Below, piece by piece: positions 32,766 through 41,493 of a stretch of DNA of 64,000 nt. The notes under the pieces were generated by a model. That model was not told the DNA's origin, searched no databases, and saw only the letters and a program-made list of their open reading frames with translations. The stretch's first letter is position 1. Each line of letters starts with the position of its first letter. Position numbers and translations under genes: made by a program. This DNA comes from CAYQTE01 sp964420285 (lineage in GTDB: Bacteria; Planctomycetota; Phycisphaerae; Tepidisphaerales; Tepidisphaeraceae), in NCBI GenBank assembly GCA_964420285.1, contig CAYQTE010000013.1:1-64000 (forward strand), written 5' to 3'.

Positions 32766-33209
32766 CTACCTGGCCGACAATCGCCGGCCCAGATCGGCCA
32801 GCAATCGCTTGTCCAGTTTGTCGGAGTCGGCCGTCCGCAGCGCCAGTGTCAGCACCGACGGGCACAGCAGCAGCACGACCGGATTTTCCACCGCCGCCCC
32901 GCGGGCCAGCAAGCGCAACTGGTGAACCTCCGCTTTGGATAAACCCAGCGCCCGCGCCAGTTCCTTCATCAATTTGCCCGGATGGTTCACGGTGCCCGGT
33001 TCGGTCTGGCGCTGCCGCCGAAGATGAATCGCGACAATCAGCGCGATCAGTCCCAGCACCACATAGAAGAACGGCGCGGCCGAGTGACTCTCGCTGGGCG
33101 AACCGACGTTCTGCTCGATACTGCGGAACACATCCTCCTGCGTCGGTCCGGCCGCCGCCAGACGCGCGATCCCCATCGCGATCGCCGTCCCAATCGTCCG
33201 GCCGATCAC
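32766..33209 (-). CDS. Hypothetical membrane protein
   Basis: A protein of about 147 residues if started at GTG 33209; ATG 33176 is the alternative. From GTG it has a signal-like segment (IGRTIGTAIAMGIARLAAAG), a short outer part, a membrane helix (FFYVVLGLIALIVAIHL) with a positive stop RRQRQ, and a cytoplasmic tail with ELARALGLSKAEVHQLRLLA and SDKLDKRLLADLGRRL. I recognise no family. A REP-like element lies just upstream, between this gene and the HEAT-repeat gene on the same strand. Confidence 0.6.
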   Translation of the reverse strand: MIGRTIGTAIAMGIARLAAAGPTQEDVFRSIEQNVGSPSESHSAAPFFYVVLGLIALIVAIHLRRQRQTEPGTVNHPGKLMKELARALGLSKAEVHQLRLLARGAAVENPVVLLLCPSVLTLALRTADSDKLDKRLLADLGRRLSAR

Positions 33210-33271
33210 TCGCCAACTTCGAGCAACGTGTCCAATTCCCCGCACCGAAGACGACTCGATGCCGCCCGCCT

Positions 33272-33410
33272 CTTTCTCCCTCTGCCTGTACGCAGGGGGA
33301 GGGTGGGGGTGGGGGTTGGCCGCTACGTCATTTATCACGCGCCCACCCGTGCAACATTTCTGGCGAAGAACCCCCACCTCTATCCTCCCCCTGAGTACAG
33401 GGAGAGGAGG
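33272..33410. repeat. GC-rich inverted-repeat element
   Basis: Left arm CTCCCTCTGCCTGTACGCAG...GGTGGGGGTT and right arm AACCCCCACCTCTATCCTCC...GAGTACAGGGAGAGG face each other across about 52 bp. The core matches those of the MITEs at 30924 and 61498, including GGCGAAGAACCCCCACCT, but the outer GAGTGCC terminal repeats are absent. It may be a decayed or internal copy. Confidence 0.7.
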
Positions 33411-33450
33411 AATAACAGGCTGATCGTCCATCGCACGGTTCCTTTCGCGC

Positions 33451-35520
33451 TCACGCCGCCGGGGCCGCCGCTCGCATCGCCGCCGCCAGTTCCTTCAGCA
33501 CGCTCAGCGCGTAGCGGCGAACCCGCACGTTCGTGTCCGTCCGCGCCAGCCGTCCCACTTCCCCGCCCAAACGCCACCATCCGATTTCATTGAGCAGCCA
33601 CATCGCCGAGATCCGGTGCTCGGGGCGGCTGTCGCGGAGCATGTTCAGCAATTCCGGCCCGACCGTTCCCAGCTTCATGCGATGCAGTGCCTTGATCGCA
33701 TTGGCCCGCTCGCGATTGTGCGCCGATCGGGCCCGATGCAATAACACCGGCAGGAATTGCGTCGACTTCTGCGCCTCGAGCACTTCGATCGCATTGGCCC
33801 GCACGCGCCCATCCACATCCTCCAGGGCCCGCTCCAGCAAAACCTCCGGCTTCACCGACGTCAGCCCGCCCACCAGCACCACCGCCTTGCTGCGAACCTT
33901 GGGATTGGCATGTCCCACCAACGTCAGCAGCGGCTCGCGCAACGATTCGGCCAGCCCCAGTTCCTGTGCCAACTGCATCGCCTTGAGCCGCTGATCAATC
34001 GGCCCGCCCGTCAGCAGGCGCGTCAGCCGGGCCGTCGCATCCGGCAACAGCTTCAGCATCGCCTTGCCCGCCTGGCGACGCGTCGGCTTGTCCATTCGAT
34101 CAAACCGGTTCCAGAAATTATCGAATCCCACCTGACCGATGGCCCGACCCACCACCCGCCGAACCGTCTCCCCCGTGCCGGTCATCAACTGCAACAGGGT
34201 GTTCTCGTAATCGGCCGGCCGGCGGCGAATCAGCTCCCGCGCCGCCATGCGCACGATGCGTTCGTCGGTGTCGGCCAGGAGCGACTTGAGGAAGCCGGTG
34301 GACGATCCCTTCTTGCGTGCCGCCGCCACGCGAAGCAACTGTACGCGCGCCCCCACGTCGGAGGCGCAATGTTTCCAAAGCCGTTCCAGCCGCTCATCCT
34401 GCACCAGATCGTGCATGCCCGACGCCGCCAGCCACTGGCCGATCCGTGCCGCCTCGATCGGCGTGCGCCCGGCCAGGTCGGTCAGCAAATCCGCCTCCGA
34501 CCACCAGATTCCCCGGCTCACCTGGTGCATGCACAATTGCAGTTGCAAATCCTTCAGCCAATGCGTCTTGTCCAGCATCGCTCCCAGCACGCCCGCATCG
34601 GCGATGTGCGCGAACACCGATCCAAAATGCGTCCGAAGCTGCCCGTGCGATGCCCCCAGCAAAAATGCCGGCACATGCTGCGGCAGCGGCGGCTGCTGCA
34701 ACCGCCTCACCAGCAGGCTCTGGCCCATGTGCTTGGCCGTCTGCAAGATCGACAGCGTCTTGCTCCCCGGCCAGTCGCACAACAGCAAGACCGCTGATAC
34801 CAGTTCCTGCGTCTGACCCGCGCCCGGCCGGTGCCAACTGATCGCCCGCGCCAGAACATCTTCGATCTCAGTCCGGTTGGCGACGAGTTGCTGGTAGGCG
34901 ACATAACCATCCCACGGCCGGCCATCGTCAAAAGCATCGGCCGTCGACTCCCCGGCCGGTGATAGTGTGGCGGGATTGTCCCATTGGGTTCCCGTATCGG
35001 GGGTTTGAGCCTCGTTCGCCGCGCCCGCGGCCGAGCTCACCGCGATCCGCTCGGCGTGTTCATCGGGAACCCCGCCCTCGAAATTGCCGCGTTGCAGCCT
35101 TCGCGTCTGTTCGGCCACCCATCCCGCCAAACTCACCAGCGCCTCTTCCGCCGCCTGCGCCACCGCCGGATCTTCCGACCCCATGTTCTCGGTCAGAACA
35201 TAGGCCAGCTTGCCTTGGCGGCCCCGGCCGATCAGGTGGATCGCCGCCAGCCGGCGTTCGGACCGTTCGCTTCGAGCCGCCTCGCGCAGCGCGTGATGAA
35301 ACCAGGAGAGTTCCTTGATCACGTGGGCCTTGACCTCGGGCGATGAATCGTCGAAGTGCTCGACCACTGTTCCAAGGCCTTCGGTGCTCTGGCGTTCGAT
35401 CAGAACCGCCAGCGCCTCGCATTGTTCCTGCGGATTGCCCAGGCGTATCGCGTCCAGCAATGCCGCATCCGCGGCGTCATTCCTGCTGGCCAGCATCGCC
35501 TTGGCGAGTCGATCGAACAT
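33451..35520 (-). CDS. HEAT-repeat protein
   Basis: A 689-residue, entirely helical protein without signal peptide, starting at ATG 35520. Recurrent HEAT-type helix pairs are visible: DSSPEVKAHVIKELSWF, SEDPAVAQAAEEALVSLAG, DTDERIVRMAARELIRR, HANPKVRSKAVVLVGGL, DVDGRVRANAIEVLEAQ, RPEHRISAMWLLNEIG, NVRVRRYALSVLKELA. A low-complexity acidic linker (about residues 155-215) divides two blocks. HEAT solenoids mediate protein-protein contacts; the partner is unknown. The next genes on the same strand are the small membrane protein and, upstream, the crystallin-like gene. Confidence 0.88.
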   Translation of the reverse strand: MFDRLAKAMLASRNDAADAALLDAIRLGNPQEQCEALAVLIERQSTEGLGTVVEHFDDSSPEVKAHVIKELSWFHHALREAARSERSERRLAAIHLIGRGRQGKLAYVLTENMGSEDPAVAQAAEEALVSLAGWVAEQTRRLQRGNFEGGVPDEHAERIAVSSAAGAANEAQTPDTGTQWDNPATLSPAGESTADAFDDGRPWDGYVAYQQLVANRTEIEDVLARAISWHRPGAGQTQELVSAVLLLCDWPGSKTLSILQTAKHMGQSLLVRRLQQPPLPQHVPAFLLGASHGQLRTHFGSVFAHIADAGVLGAMLDKTHWLKDLQLQLCMHQVSRGIWWSEADLLTDLAGRTPIEAARIGQWLAASGMHDLVQDERLERLWKHCASDVGARVQLLRVAAARKKGSSTGFLKSLLADTDERIVRMAARELIRRRPADYENTLLQLMTGTGETVRRVVGRAIGQVGFDNFWNRFDRMDKPTRRQAGKAMLKLLPDATARLTRLLTGGPIDQRLKAMQLAQELGLAESLREPLLTLVGHANPKVRSKAVVLVGGLTSVKPEVLLERALEDVDGRVRANAIEVLEAQKSTQFLPVLLHRARSAHNRERANAIKALHRMKLGTVGPELLNMLRDSRPEHRISAMWLLNEIGWWRLGGEVGRLARTDTNVRVRRYALSVLKELAAAMRAAAPAA

Positions 35521-35572
35521 CAATCCTTGTTATCGGACTTTGGGCGTTGCTCCCATGAGGAATCTGACCCCG

Positions 35573-35881
35573 TCACCCTTGGCCTTTGGGCATCACCCGG
35601 ATCGACAGCAAAATCCGGCCGTCCAGCAGGCCCGACAGGTCCGCGATTGTCCCTCGCGGCCGAAGCCACTTGTCGTCCTGGCCTGCTTTGGCGCGCCACA
35701 GGCACATGACCGCCGCTCCGGGGCCCACCACCATGCTCGCCGCCGGCCACGTTCCCCGATCCGCCACGACGCCGTCGAAATCGCCCGGGCCATGCAAGCG
35801 CAGCATCCGCCCCTGGAAATACGGCCGCTCGAAGACATCCACCCAACACCCGATCCGCGTCCTCCGCGCCGATTTTCGCAT
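35573..35881 (-). CDS. Beta/gamma-crystallin-like protein
   Basis: A 102-residue protein from ATG 35881; the frame continues upstream and an earlier start is possible. CWVDVFERPYFQGRMLRLHG followed by GDFDG and SMVVGPGAAVMCLWR matches the Greek-key pattern of beta/gamma-crystallin folds (Y/FxxxxFxG). WLRPRGTIADLSGLL closes the domain. No signal peptide is evident. It is 52 bp upstream of the HEAT-repeat gene on the same strand. Similarity is by motif only. Confidence 0.55.
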   Translation of the reverse strand: MRKSARRTRIGCWVDVFERPYFQGRMLRLHGPGDFDGVVADRGTWPAASMVVGPGAAVMCLWRAKAGQDDKWLRPRGTIADLSGLLDGRILLSIRVMPKGQG

Positions 35882-36103
35882 GCGCCATCCTGCCGTTTGC
35901 CCAGATCGTCCATCGAGCGGCGCCCGACCCGGCAGCCCCCCCAAGCCGCCGGTCGCCGGGCCGGCCACCGTTTGTACTCCTACCAGATTCGACTCCCCCG
36001 TCGCAATTACCCTAAACCGGTGAGCGCCCGATTGATCGCACCCCACTCGACCAGCGACCCAAAAGCGGTTAATGTCCCTTTCTGTACGAGTCAGGAGCCG
36101 CTC

Positions 36104-36457
36104 GTGAACAAACGCACCCCATCTCCGCGCCAGCCGCCTGGCGAAGTATCCTTACGGCTGAGCGCGCTGCACCAAGCCAGCGCCGCATCCCGCCGTCGCC
36201 TGGTCGCCGAGTTCTGCCGCTTCCTGGCCGGCCCCGGCGCCGCCCGCCTGGAGAAGACCGATCCCTCGCCTGCCCAGGGCCTGCCCCGTCGGCTGGCGCA
36301 GACCTTCGAGCGGCTTCTGGCCGGTGACAGCGAAAAACAGGTGGCCGCCCGCCTGGGACTCAGCCCGCACACCATCCACGTCTACGTCAAGGCTCTCTAC
36401 AAACACTTCAATGTGACAACCCGTGCGGAATTGCTGGCCAGATACATCAGGCGATGA
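36104..36457 (+). CDS. LuxR-type HTH regulator
   Basis: A 117-residue protein starting at GTG 36104 after AGGAG. The C-terminal 60 residues form a LuxR/GerE HTH: LPRRLAQTFERLLAGDSEKQ, VAARLGLSPHTIHVYVKALY, KHFNVTTRAELLARYIRR. The N-terminal half is Arg/Ala-rich and has no receiver or autoinducer domain, so it is a stand-alone DNA-binding protein. It is convergent with the C39-like lipoprotein gene. The target is unknown. Confidence 0.85.
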   Translation: MNKRTPSPRQPPGEVSLRLSALHQASAASRRRLVAEFCRFLAGPGAARLEKTDPSPAQGLPRRLAQTFERLLAGDSEKQVAARLGLSPHTIHVYVKALYKHFNVTTRAELLARYIRR

Positions 36458-36471
36458 CGCCGTATCGGCTG

Positions 36472-37479
36472 CTAACCGCCCTTGGCGTCCGCAACGCACC
36501 GGTAGATCACACACTGATTGGACATGAACGTGTCGGTCAGTGCCTCGGTCGCGGTTGCAGCGGTGAACGTCTGTTTCCGCGTGTAGCCGCCCTGGGCCAG
36601 GAAGTCGGCTTTCGGAACGACGTTGTAATCATCGTATCGCAGCAGGCTGTAGACGCGGCCCGGCGTCAAAGGGCGGATGGCCAGCGTCGCGTGCATGACA
36701 GCCGGTTCCTCCCCGGCCACCACGTACGGCTCGTCCCGCCGGTCGACTCCCAACTGGATGGGCACGGTTTCGTGGTTGGAATCGCTGATCCCCGTCACGG
36801 CGCAGCCGTAATCCTCCAGCCGCGGGACGTAGTAGGACAGGCTCCCCGCATCCGCCTCGGCTCGCGAGGCGGCGAGGGTCTTGAATGCGCGGGAGAACCT
36901 GCTGGTTTCGTAGTTGTCGTAGAAGAACAGCGTGTCATCGTCCCAATAGCCGGTCTTGTCGTGAAATGACTTAAAGCCGATGACGGGAACAATGTGATCG
37001 TAGTCGGGGAACTCGCCGCCCGGGTAAAAAACTGTTGCGATCACCGGATGCCCGGCGGCAAGTTGCTGCTTGATCCAGGCCAGATACGCCTTGAACTGGG
37101 GTACCGGTTGCCGCCGGCGGTCCCATTGTTGATAGGTCAGGCGCAGATTATCGAGCACGATGGTCTCATTGGTGCCGATCAGCACATCCTGCCGCTGATC
37201 CGGCCGGACCATCGCTCTGGCCTGATACTGGGAGATGTACGAGCCGTAATACATGGCCAGCGCCTGGATGCTGGCTTCGCCGCAATAGCCGAGGTTCTGA
37301 TCCCATTGCAACCGAGGTGGGATGGCGAGAATGCAGCCCTGGGGCCCGGGATCGGTATCGCCGACGGCCGGGGCAAGATGCGCGCAACCCGACAGGGCCC
37401 AAAGAAGACAAAGCAAAACGAGGTAGGCCGCGTCCAGATCGCGCGACATTCGGCGGGTCATGGGGCAATTCCCGATCAT
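36472..37479 (-). CDS. C39-like cysteine peptidase lipoprotein
   Basis: A 335-residue lipoprotein. The signal segment contains YLVLLCLLWALSGC with a lipobox (LSGC). A papain-like C39 fold is suggested by NLGYCGEASIQALAMYYG (nucleophile Cys), then DYDHIVPVIGF (His), and LFFYDNYETS (Asp/Asn). The C-terminal third is beta-rich (MHATLAIRPLTPGRVYSLLR). ATG 37479 follows GAGGTTCC; an internal ATG at 37461 is possible. It may cleave peptides or act as a bacteriocin-processing-like enzyme at the cell surface. No partner genes are visible. Confidence 0.75.
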   Translation of the reverse strand: MIGNCPMTRRMSRDLDAAYLVLLCLLWALSGCAHLAPAVGDTDPGPQGCILAIPPRLQWDQNLGYCGEASIQALAMYYGSYISQYQARAMVRPDQRQDVLIGTNETIVLDNLRLTYQQWDRRRQPVPQFKAYLAWIKQQLAAGHPVIATVFYPGGEFPDYDHIVPVIGFKSFHDKTGYWDDDTLFFYDNYETSRFSRAFKTLAASRAEADAGSLSYYVPRLEDYGCAVTGISDSNHETVPIQLGVDRRDEPYVVAGEEPAVMHATLAIRPLTPGRVYSLLRYDDYNVVPKADFLAQGGYTRKQTFTAATATEALTDTFMSNQCVIYRCVADAKGG

Positions 37480-37614
37480 GGAACCTCAAAAAGACAATGG
37501 GAAGCGACAGGTAGCGGTTTTCCCGCCATCCCTCGGTCGCCATCGCCGCACGCCAGAACGCGTGTTCATCCTACCATTCCGCCGCTGGGTCTTCATTCCC
37601 CGGCCCCACAGCAT

Positions 37615-38328
37615 TCATCCGCCCAAATACGCCTTCTTCACATCCGGATGCTGCAACAGCGTGGCGGCCCGGTCGTGCAGGATTATCCGGCCGGTCTGCA
37701 TCACGTAGGCGCGGTGGGCGATCGACAGGGCCATGTTGGCATTCTGCTCGACGAGGAACATGGTGACGCCGGAGGCGTTCAGGTCGCGGATGGTCTGGAA
37801 AATCGCCCGCACCACCAGCGGGGCCAGGCCCAGCGACGGCTCATCGAGCAAGAGCAGTGACGGCCGGCTCATCAGGGCGCGGGCGATGGCCAGCATCTGC
37901 TGCTGCCCGCCGCTGAGCGTGCCACAGCGCTGAGCGTGCCGCTCCTTGAGGATGGGAAACAGTTGGTAACACTTCTCCAGATCGACGGCGATGGCGTGTC
38001 GGTCGCGCCGGGCGTAGGCGCCCAGACGCAGGTTTTCCAGAACGGTCAAATTGGTAAAGACCTGCCGGCCTTCGGGGACGTGGCTGATGCCAAGGCGGCT
38101 GATGCGGTAGGGCGGCAATCGGCGCAGCGCCGTCTCGCCCCGCCAGATAATCTGCCCGCGCCTGGGGCGGATCAGGCCGCTGATCGTGCGCAGCAGCGTC
38201 GTCTTTCCGGCCCCATTGGCGCCGACCAGGGCCACGATCTCGCCCTGTTCGATATGCACGCTCAGATCGTGCAGCACGGTGATCGGGCCGTACGCCACGT
38301 CGAGATGTTGTGCCTCCAGCAGCATCAT
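37615..38328 (-). CDS. livF: Branched-chain amino acid ABC transporter ATPase LivF
   Basis: A 237-residue ATPase: Walker A GANGAGKTTLLRTISG, Q-loop, signature LSGGQQQMLAIARALM, Walker B LLLLDEPSLGLAPLV, and VEQNANMALSIAHRAYVMQTG, the LivF-specific end. It energises uptake with LivG. Its start overlaps the livG stop codon (ATGA), so translation is coupled. It is the last gene of the livJ-H-M-G-F operon. Confidence 0.96.
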   Translation of the reverse strand: MMLLEAQHLDVAYGPITVLHDLSVHIEQGEIVALVGANGAGKTTLLRTISGLIRPRRGQIIWRGETALRRLPPYRISRLGISHVPEGRQVFTNLTVLENLRLGAYARRDRHAIAVDLEKCYQLFPILKERHAQRCGTLSGGQQQMLAIARALMSRPSLLLLDEPSLGLAPLVVRAIFQTIRDLNASGVTMFLVEQNANMALSIAHRAYVMQTGRIILHDRAATLLQHPDVKKAYLGG

Positions 38329-39092
38329 GGGACCGGCTCGCCGAGATAGGCTTCGATGACTTGCGGGTTGGACTGGATTTCCCGCGGCGTTCCGACGGCG
38401 ATGGTCTGGCCGTAATCGAGAACCGTGATGCGCTGCGAGATCGACATGACCAGATTCATATCGTGCTCGATGAGCCAGATGCCGAGATGGAAGCGGTCGC
38501 GGATCATGCGGATCAGGTCCATGAGGCGGATTTTCTCCTCCGGGTTCATGCCCGCCGCCGGCTCGTCCAGAAGCAACACGCGCGGATGCGTGGCCAGGGC
38601 GCGGGCGATTTCAAGGCGGCGCTGATCGCCGTAGCTGAGGCTGGCGGCCGGCACCGCGGCATAGCGTTCCAGACCGAGAATGCCGAGCAGTTCGCGGGCT
38701 TCATATTCGAGCTGACGGCGCTGCCGTTCAAAGCCCGGGCCGTGGATGAACGCGCTGAGCAGCCCCTCGCGCGTGCTGTGATGCAACGCGACGGCGACGT
38801 TCTGTACGGCCGTGAGATTGCGGAACAGGCGAATGTTCTGGAATGTACGTGCGATGCCGCGCCGATTGATAACATCCGGCGGCAGGCCGTCGATGCGCTG
38901 GCCGGATAATTCGATAGTCCCCGCTGTTGGCGCGTAAACGCCGGTGACAAGATTGAAGGCCGTGGTCTTGCCCGCACCGTTGGGGCCGATGAGAGCGACC
39001 AGCTCGCCCGATTCGATGGCGAAGGAGAACCCGGTAAGGGCCACCAGCCCGCCGAATCGAACTTCGAGATTGTCGCAACTGAGCAGGGGCAT
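38325..39092 (-). CDS. livG: Branched-chain amino acid ABC transporter ATPase LivG
   Basis: A 255-residue ATPase: GPNGAGKTTAFNLVTGVY, the LivG-type RTFQNIRLFRNLTAVQNV, signature ASLSYGDQRRLEIARALA, Walker B VLLLDEPAAGMNPEEK and IEHDMNLVMSISQRITVLDY. It pairs with LivF to drive the transporter. It begins three bases after livM ends. Confidence 0.96.
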   Translation of the reverse strand: MPLLSCDNLEVRFGGLVALTGFSFAIESGELVALIGPNGAGKTTAFNLVTGVYAPTAGTIELSGQRIDGLPPDVINRRGIARTFQNIRLFRNLTAVQNVAVALHHSTREGLLSAFIHGPGFERQRRQLEYEARELLGILGLERYAAVPAASLSYGDQRRLEIARALATHPRVLLLDEPAAGMNPEEKIRLMDLIRMIRDRFHLGIWLIEHDMNLVMSISQRITVLDYGQTIAVGTPREIQSNPQVIEAYLGEPVP

Positions 39093-39095
39093 GGG

Positions 39096-40469
39096 TCAGG
39101 CCACTTTCGATCGTCGCGAGAACATTTGCCGCACGCGCGGCTTGGCGACCATGACGACAATGAGCAGCAGCGCATAGACGAACATCTTGTTGTCGTGAAG
39201 CCATTTGGCCGGGGCTTGCAGATGCGGGAGCAGGTCCGGCGCATCGTCGAGGATATATGGCAGCATCGTCAGCGCGATCGCGGCGATGGTGGCGCCCCAG
39301 ATATTGCCCAGACCGCCGAGTGTTACCATCACCACGATCTCGACCGATTTCATAAAACCGAACGAATTGGTGGCCAGATAGCCCTGCGAATGGGCGAACA
39401 GCACGCCGGCCACTCCCGCTCCGAACGCGCCAACGACGAACGCGAAAACCTTGTTGCGAGTCGTGTTGATGCCGCAGGCGGCGGCGGCGATTTCGTCCTC
39501 GCGCACGGCCGAGAGTTCCAGCCCCTGCGGCGAGCGCTGCAATCGCCGGGCGGCGACGAACATGACCAGCGCCGTCCCCGCCGCCCAGGGGAAGAAATAT
39601 CGCGCCACGGTCTGGCCATCGTCCAAGTGATACACCGGCACCGACAACCCGCGCGCCCCGCCGAGCGGATCGCAGATGTTGATCAGGTCGGAAATGATCT
39701 TGGCGAACCCCAGCGTCGCGATCGCCAGATAATCGCCGCGCAGACGGAGTGTCGGCAACCCGACGAGAAACCCGGCCGCCGCCGCCATCGTGCCGCCGCC
39801 GATGAGCAGAACGATCATTGTCATCGGCCCGCGCCACGCTGCCGACAGATTCGCACCCGCCGCCGGCGCCGGCACGATCGCGAGCATGCGATTGAATCCG
39901 CTCCACAGCGCGTGAGCGCCTTGATACCACACCAGATAACCCCCCGGCTCGTCGACTCGTTGCGACATCGCCAGATCGACAAACACCCAGACGACCAGCA
40001 CCCAGCACAACGCCGCCGGCAGACGACGATGCCATCGCCGCGTGTATCGCACCATCCACGCCAGCCCAATCACCACGCCCGCCACGATCACGGCCGTCAC
40101 GGCGACGATCAGGAAATAAACCAGCACTCCCAGCGGATTGGCGAAATCGGCCGGGCCGTCCGGCGTCTGCACCGAACCGAACGTCGCCGCCGCGTAACCG
40201 CCCAGGTACGCCCCGACGGCCATAAACCCCGCATGCCCCAGTGAAAATTGCCCGCTGACGCCGTTGATCAGATGCAGGCTGACCGCCAGTGTGACGTTGA
40301 CGCAGATCAGTTCGAGAATCTGCACGTAATAATCGCGATGACGAGCGGGGTCTTCCAGATGCCACGCCGCGAGCACAAGTAGCGCGATCGCCGCCGCCAC
40401 CCAGGCGTTTCGCGCCACGCCCAGGAGCAGGCCACGGCCGTACGGAAGATCAGACTTTTTCGCTGACAT
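39096..40469 (-). CDS. livM: Branched-chain amino acid ABC permease LivM
   Basis: A 457-residue permease with LivM motifs: VNVTLAVSLHLINGVSGQFS, LGHAGFMAVGAYLGGYAAA, then LPTLRLRGDYLAIATLGFAK, AVREDEIAAAACGINTTRNK and SFGFMKSVEIVVMVTLGGLGN. An extra segment of roughly 100 residues (about 110-235, with RWHRRLPAALCWVLVVWVF and a Trp/Gly-rich loop) separates the two parts and makes the protein longer than usual. It overlaps livH by 20 bp and forms the inner-membrane channel with it. Confidence 0.95.
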   Translation of the reverse strand: MSAKKSDLPYGRGLLLGVARNAWVAAAIALLVLAAWHLEDPARHRDYYVQILELICVNVTLAVSLHLINGVSGQFSLGHAGFMAVGAYLGGYAAATFGSVQTPDGPADFANPLGVLVYFLIVAVTAVIVAGVVIGLAWMVRYTRRWHRRLPAALCWVLVVWVFVDLAMSQRVDEPGGYLVWYQGAHALWSGFNRMLAIVPAPAAGANLSAAWRGPMTMIVLLIGGGTMAAAAGFLVGLPTLRLRGDYLAIATLGFAKIISDLINICDPLGGARGLSVPVYHLDDGQTVARYFFPWAAGTALVMFVAARRLQRSPQGLELSAVREDEIAAAACGINTTRNKVFAFVVGAFGAGVAGVLFAHSQGYLATNSFGFMKSVEIVVMVTLGGLGNIWGATIAAIALTMLPYILDDAPDLLPHLQAPAKWLHDNKMFVYALLLIVVMVAKPRVRQMFSRRSKVA

Positions 40470-41469
40470 GGCGACCGAACAGCCCGGTGGGCTTGATGAG
40501 CAGAACCGCGATGAGAATCACAAACGCGGCGGCGTCCTTGTATTCCGAACCGTGCGGCAGATACGTGACCAGAACTTCCGTCAGCCCCACAAGCAATCCG
40601 CCGGCCACCGCGCCGGGAATCGATCCAATCCCGCCCAGCACCGCCGCCACGAATGCCTTCAGGCCGGGATACAGACCCATCAGCGGCTCGACCTTGGGGA
40701 ATCGAACCGCGTACAACACACCGGCCGCCGCGCCCAGCGCCGAGCCTAGCGCGAATGTGAAGCTGATGATGCGATTGACATTGACGCCCATCAGCGCCGG
40801 CGTATCAAACCGCTGCGAGACGGCGCGCAGGGCCAATCCCGTTCGTGTGTGCTGCACGATGTAGCGCAGGCCCAGCATCAACACCAGCGTCACTCCGAAG
40901 ATCAGGGCGTCAATCTTGTCGATGATAACGTCGCCGACGATTTGGCCGTTCTGGCGAAAATGAAACGCCAACAGAGCCTGATCGCCGGTATTGATGCCGG
41001 GGATGATGTTCGGATAGGCCAGTGGATTAGGCCCCGGCGGAAAGGCGACGCTCTGTGTAACCCCGCTGGCATCAATGAAATTTCGCTGCCAGCCCCATTG
41101 CCCCTGCCCGCCAAATTCCAATGCCATCGACACGCCAATCGCCGTAATCAGGCAGGCGATGCGCGGCTGATCGCGCAGCGGACGATACGCCAGCAGGTCG
41201 ATCAGCATCCCCAGAATCGCGCAGACGACCATGCTGATCACCAGCACGATCAGAAACCCGCCCCAGGTCGGATGATCCGCCCGCGTCATCAGCATCGCCG
41301 CGTAATAACCGACGAACGCACCCACCATGAACAAATCCCCATGCGCAAAATTGATCAGCCCCAGCACCCCGTACACCATCGTGTATCCCACCGCGATCAG
41401 CGCGTAGATCGATCCCGACGCCAGGCCGTTGACCAGTTGCTGTAGGAAATCGGCGAGGAACGTCAGCAT
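40450..41469 (-). CDS. livH: Branched-chain amino acid ABC permease LivH
   Basis: A 339-residue permease: LVNGLASGSIYALIAVGYTM, VYGVLGLINFAHGDLFMVGA, then ITAIGVSMALEFGG, ALRAVSQRFDTPALMGVNVN and FVAAVLGGIGSIPGAVAGGL, all typical LivH elements. A loop of about 50 residues (VAFPPGPNPLAYPNI and after) separates the middle helices. It follows livJ by 24 bp and overlaps livM. Confidence 0.95.
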   Translation of the reverse strand: MLTFLADFLQQLVNGLASGSIYALIAVGYTMVYGVLGLINFAHGDLFMVGAFVGYYAAMLMTRADHPTWGGFLIVLVISMVVCAILGMLIDLLAYRPLRDQPRIACLITAIGVSMALEFGGQGQWGWQRNFIDASGVTQSVAFPPGPNPLAYPNIIPGINTGDQALLAFHFRQNGQIVGDVIIDKIDALIFGVTLVLMLGLRYIVQHTRTGLALRAVSQRFDTPALMGVNVNRIISFTFALGSALGAAAGVLYAVRFPKVEPLMGLYPGLKAFVAAVLGGIGSIPGAVAGGLLVGLTEVLVTYLPHGSEYKDAAAFVILIAVLLIKPTGLFGRHVSEKV

Positions 41470-41493
41470 CGGCAGCAGTATATCGCGCGGGCG

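Noticed and set aside
38728..40365. 545-codon frame overlapping livM and livG
   Set aside because: It is a shifted-frame shadow. The Liv proteins in the other frame have all family motifs.
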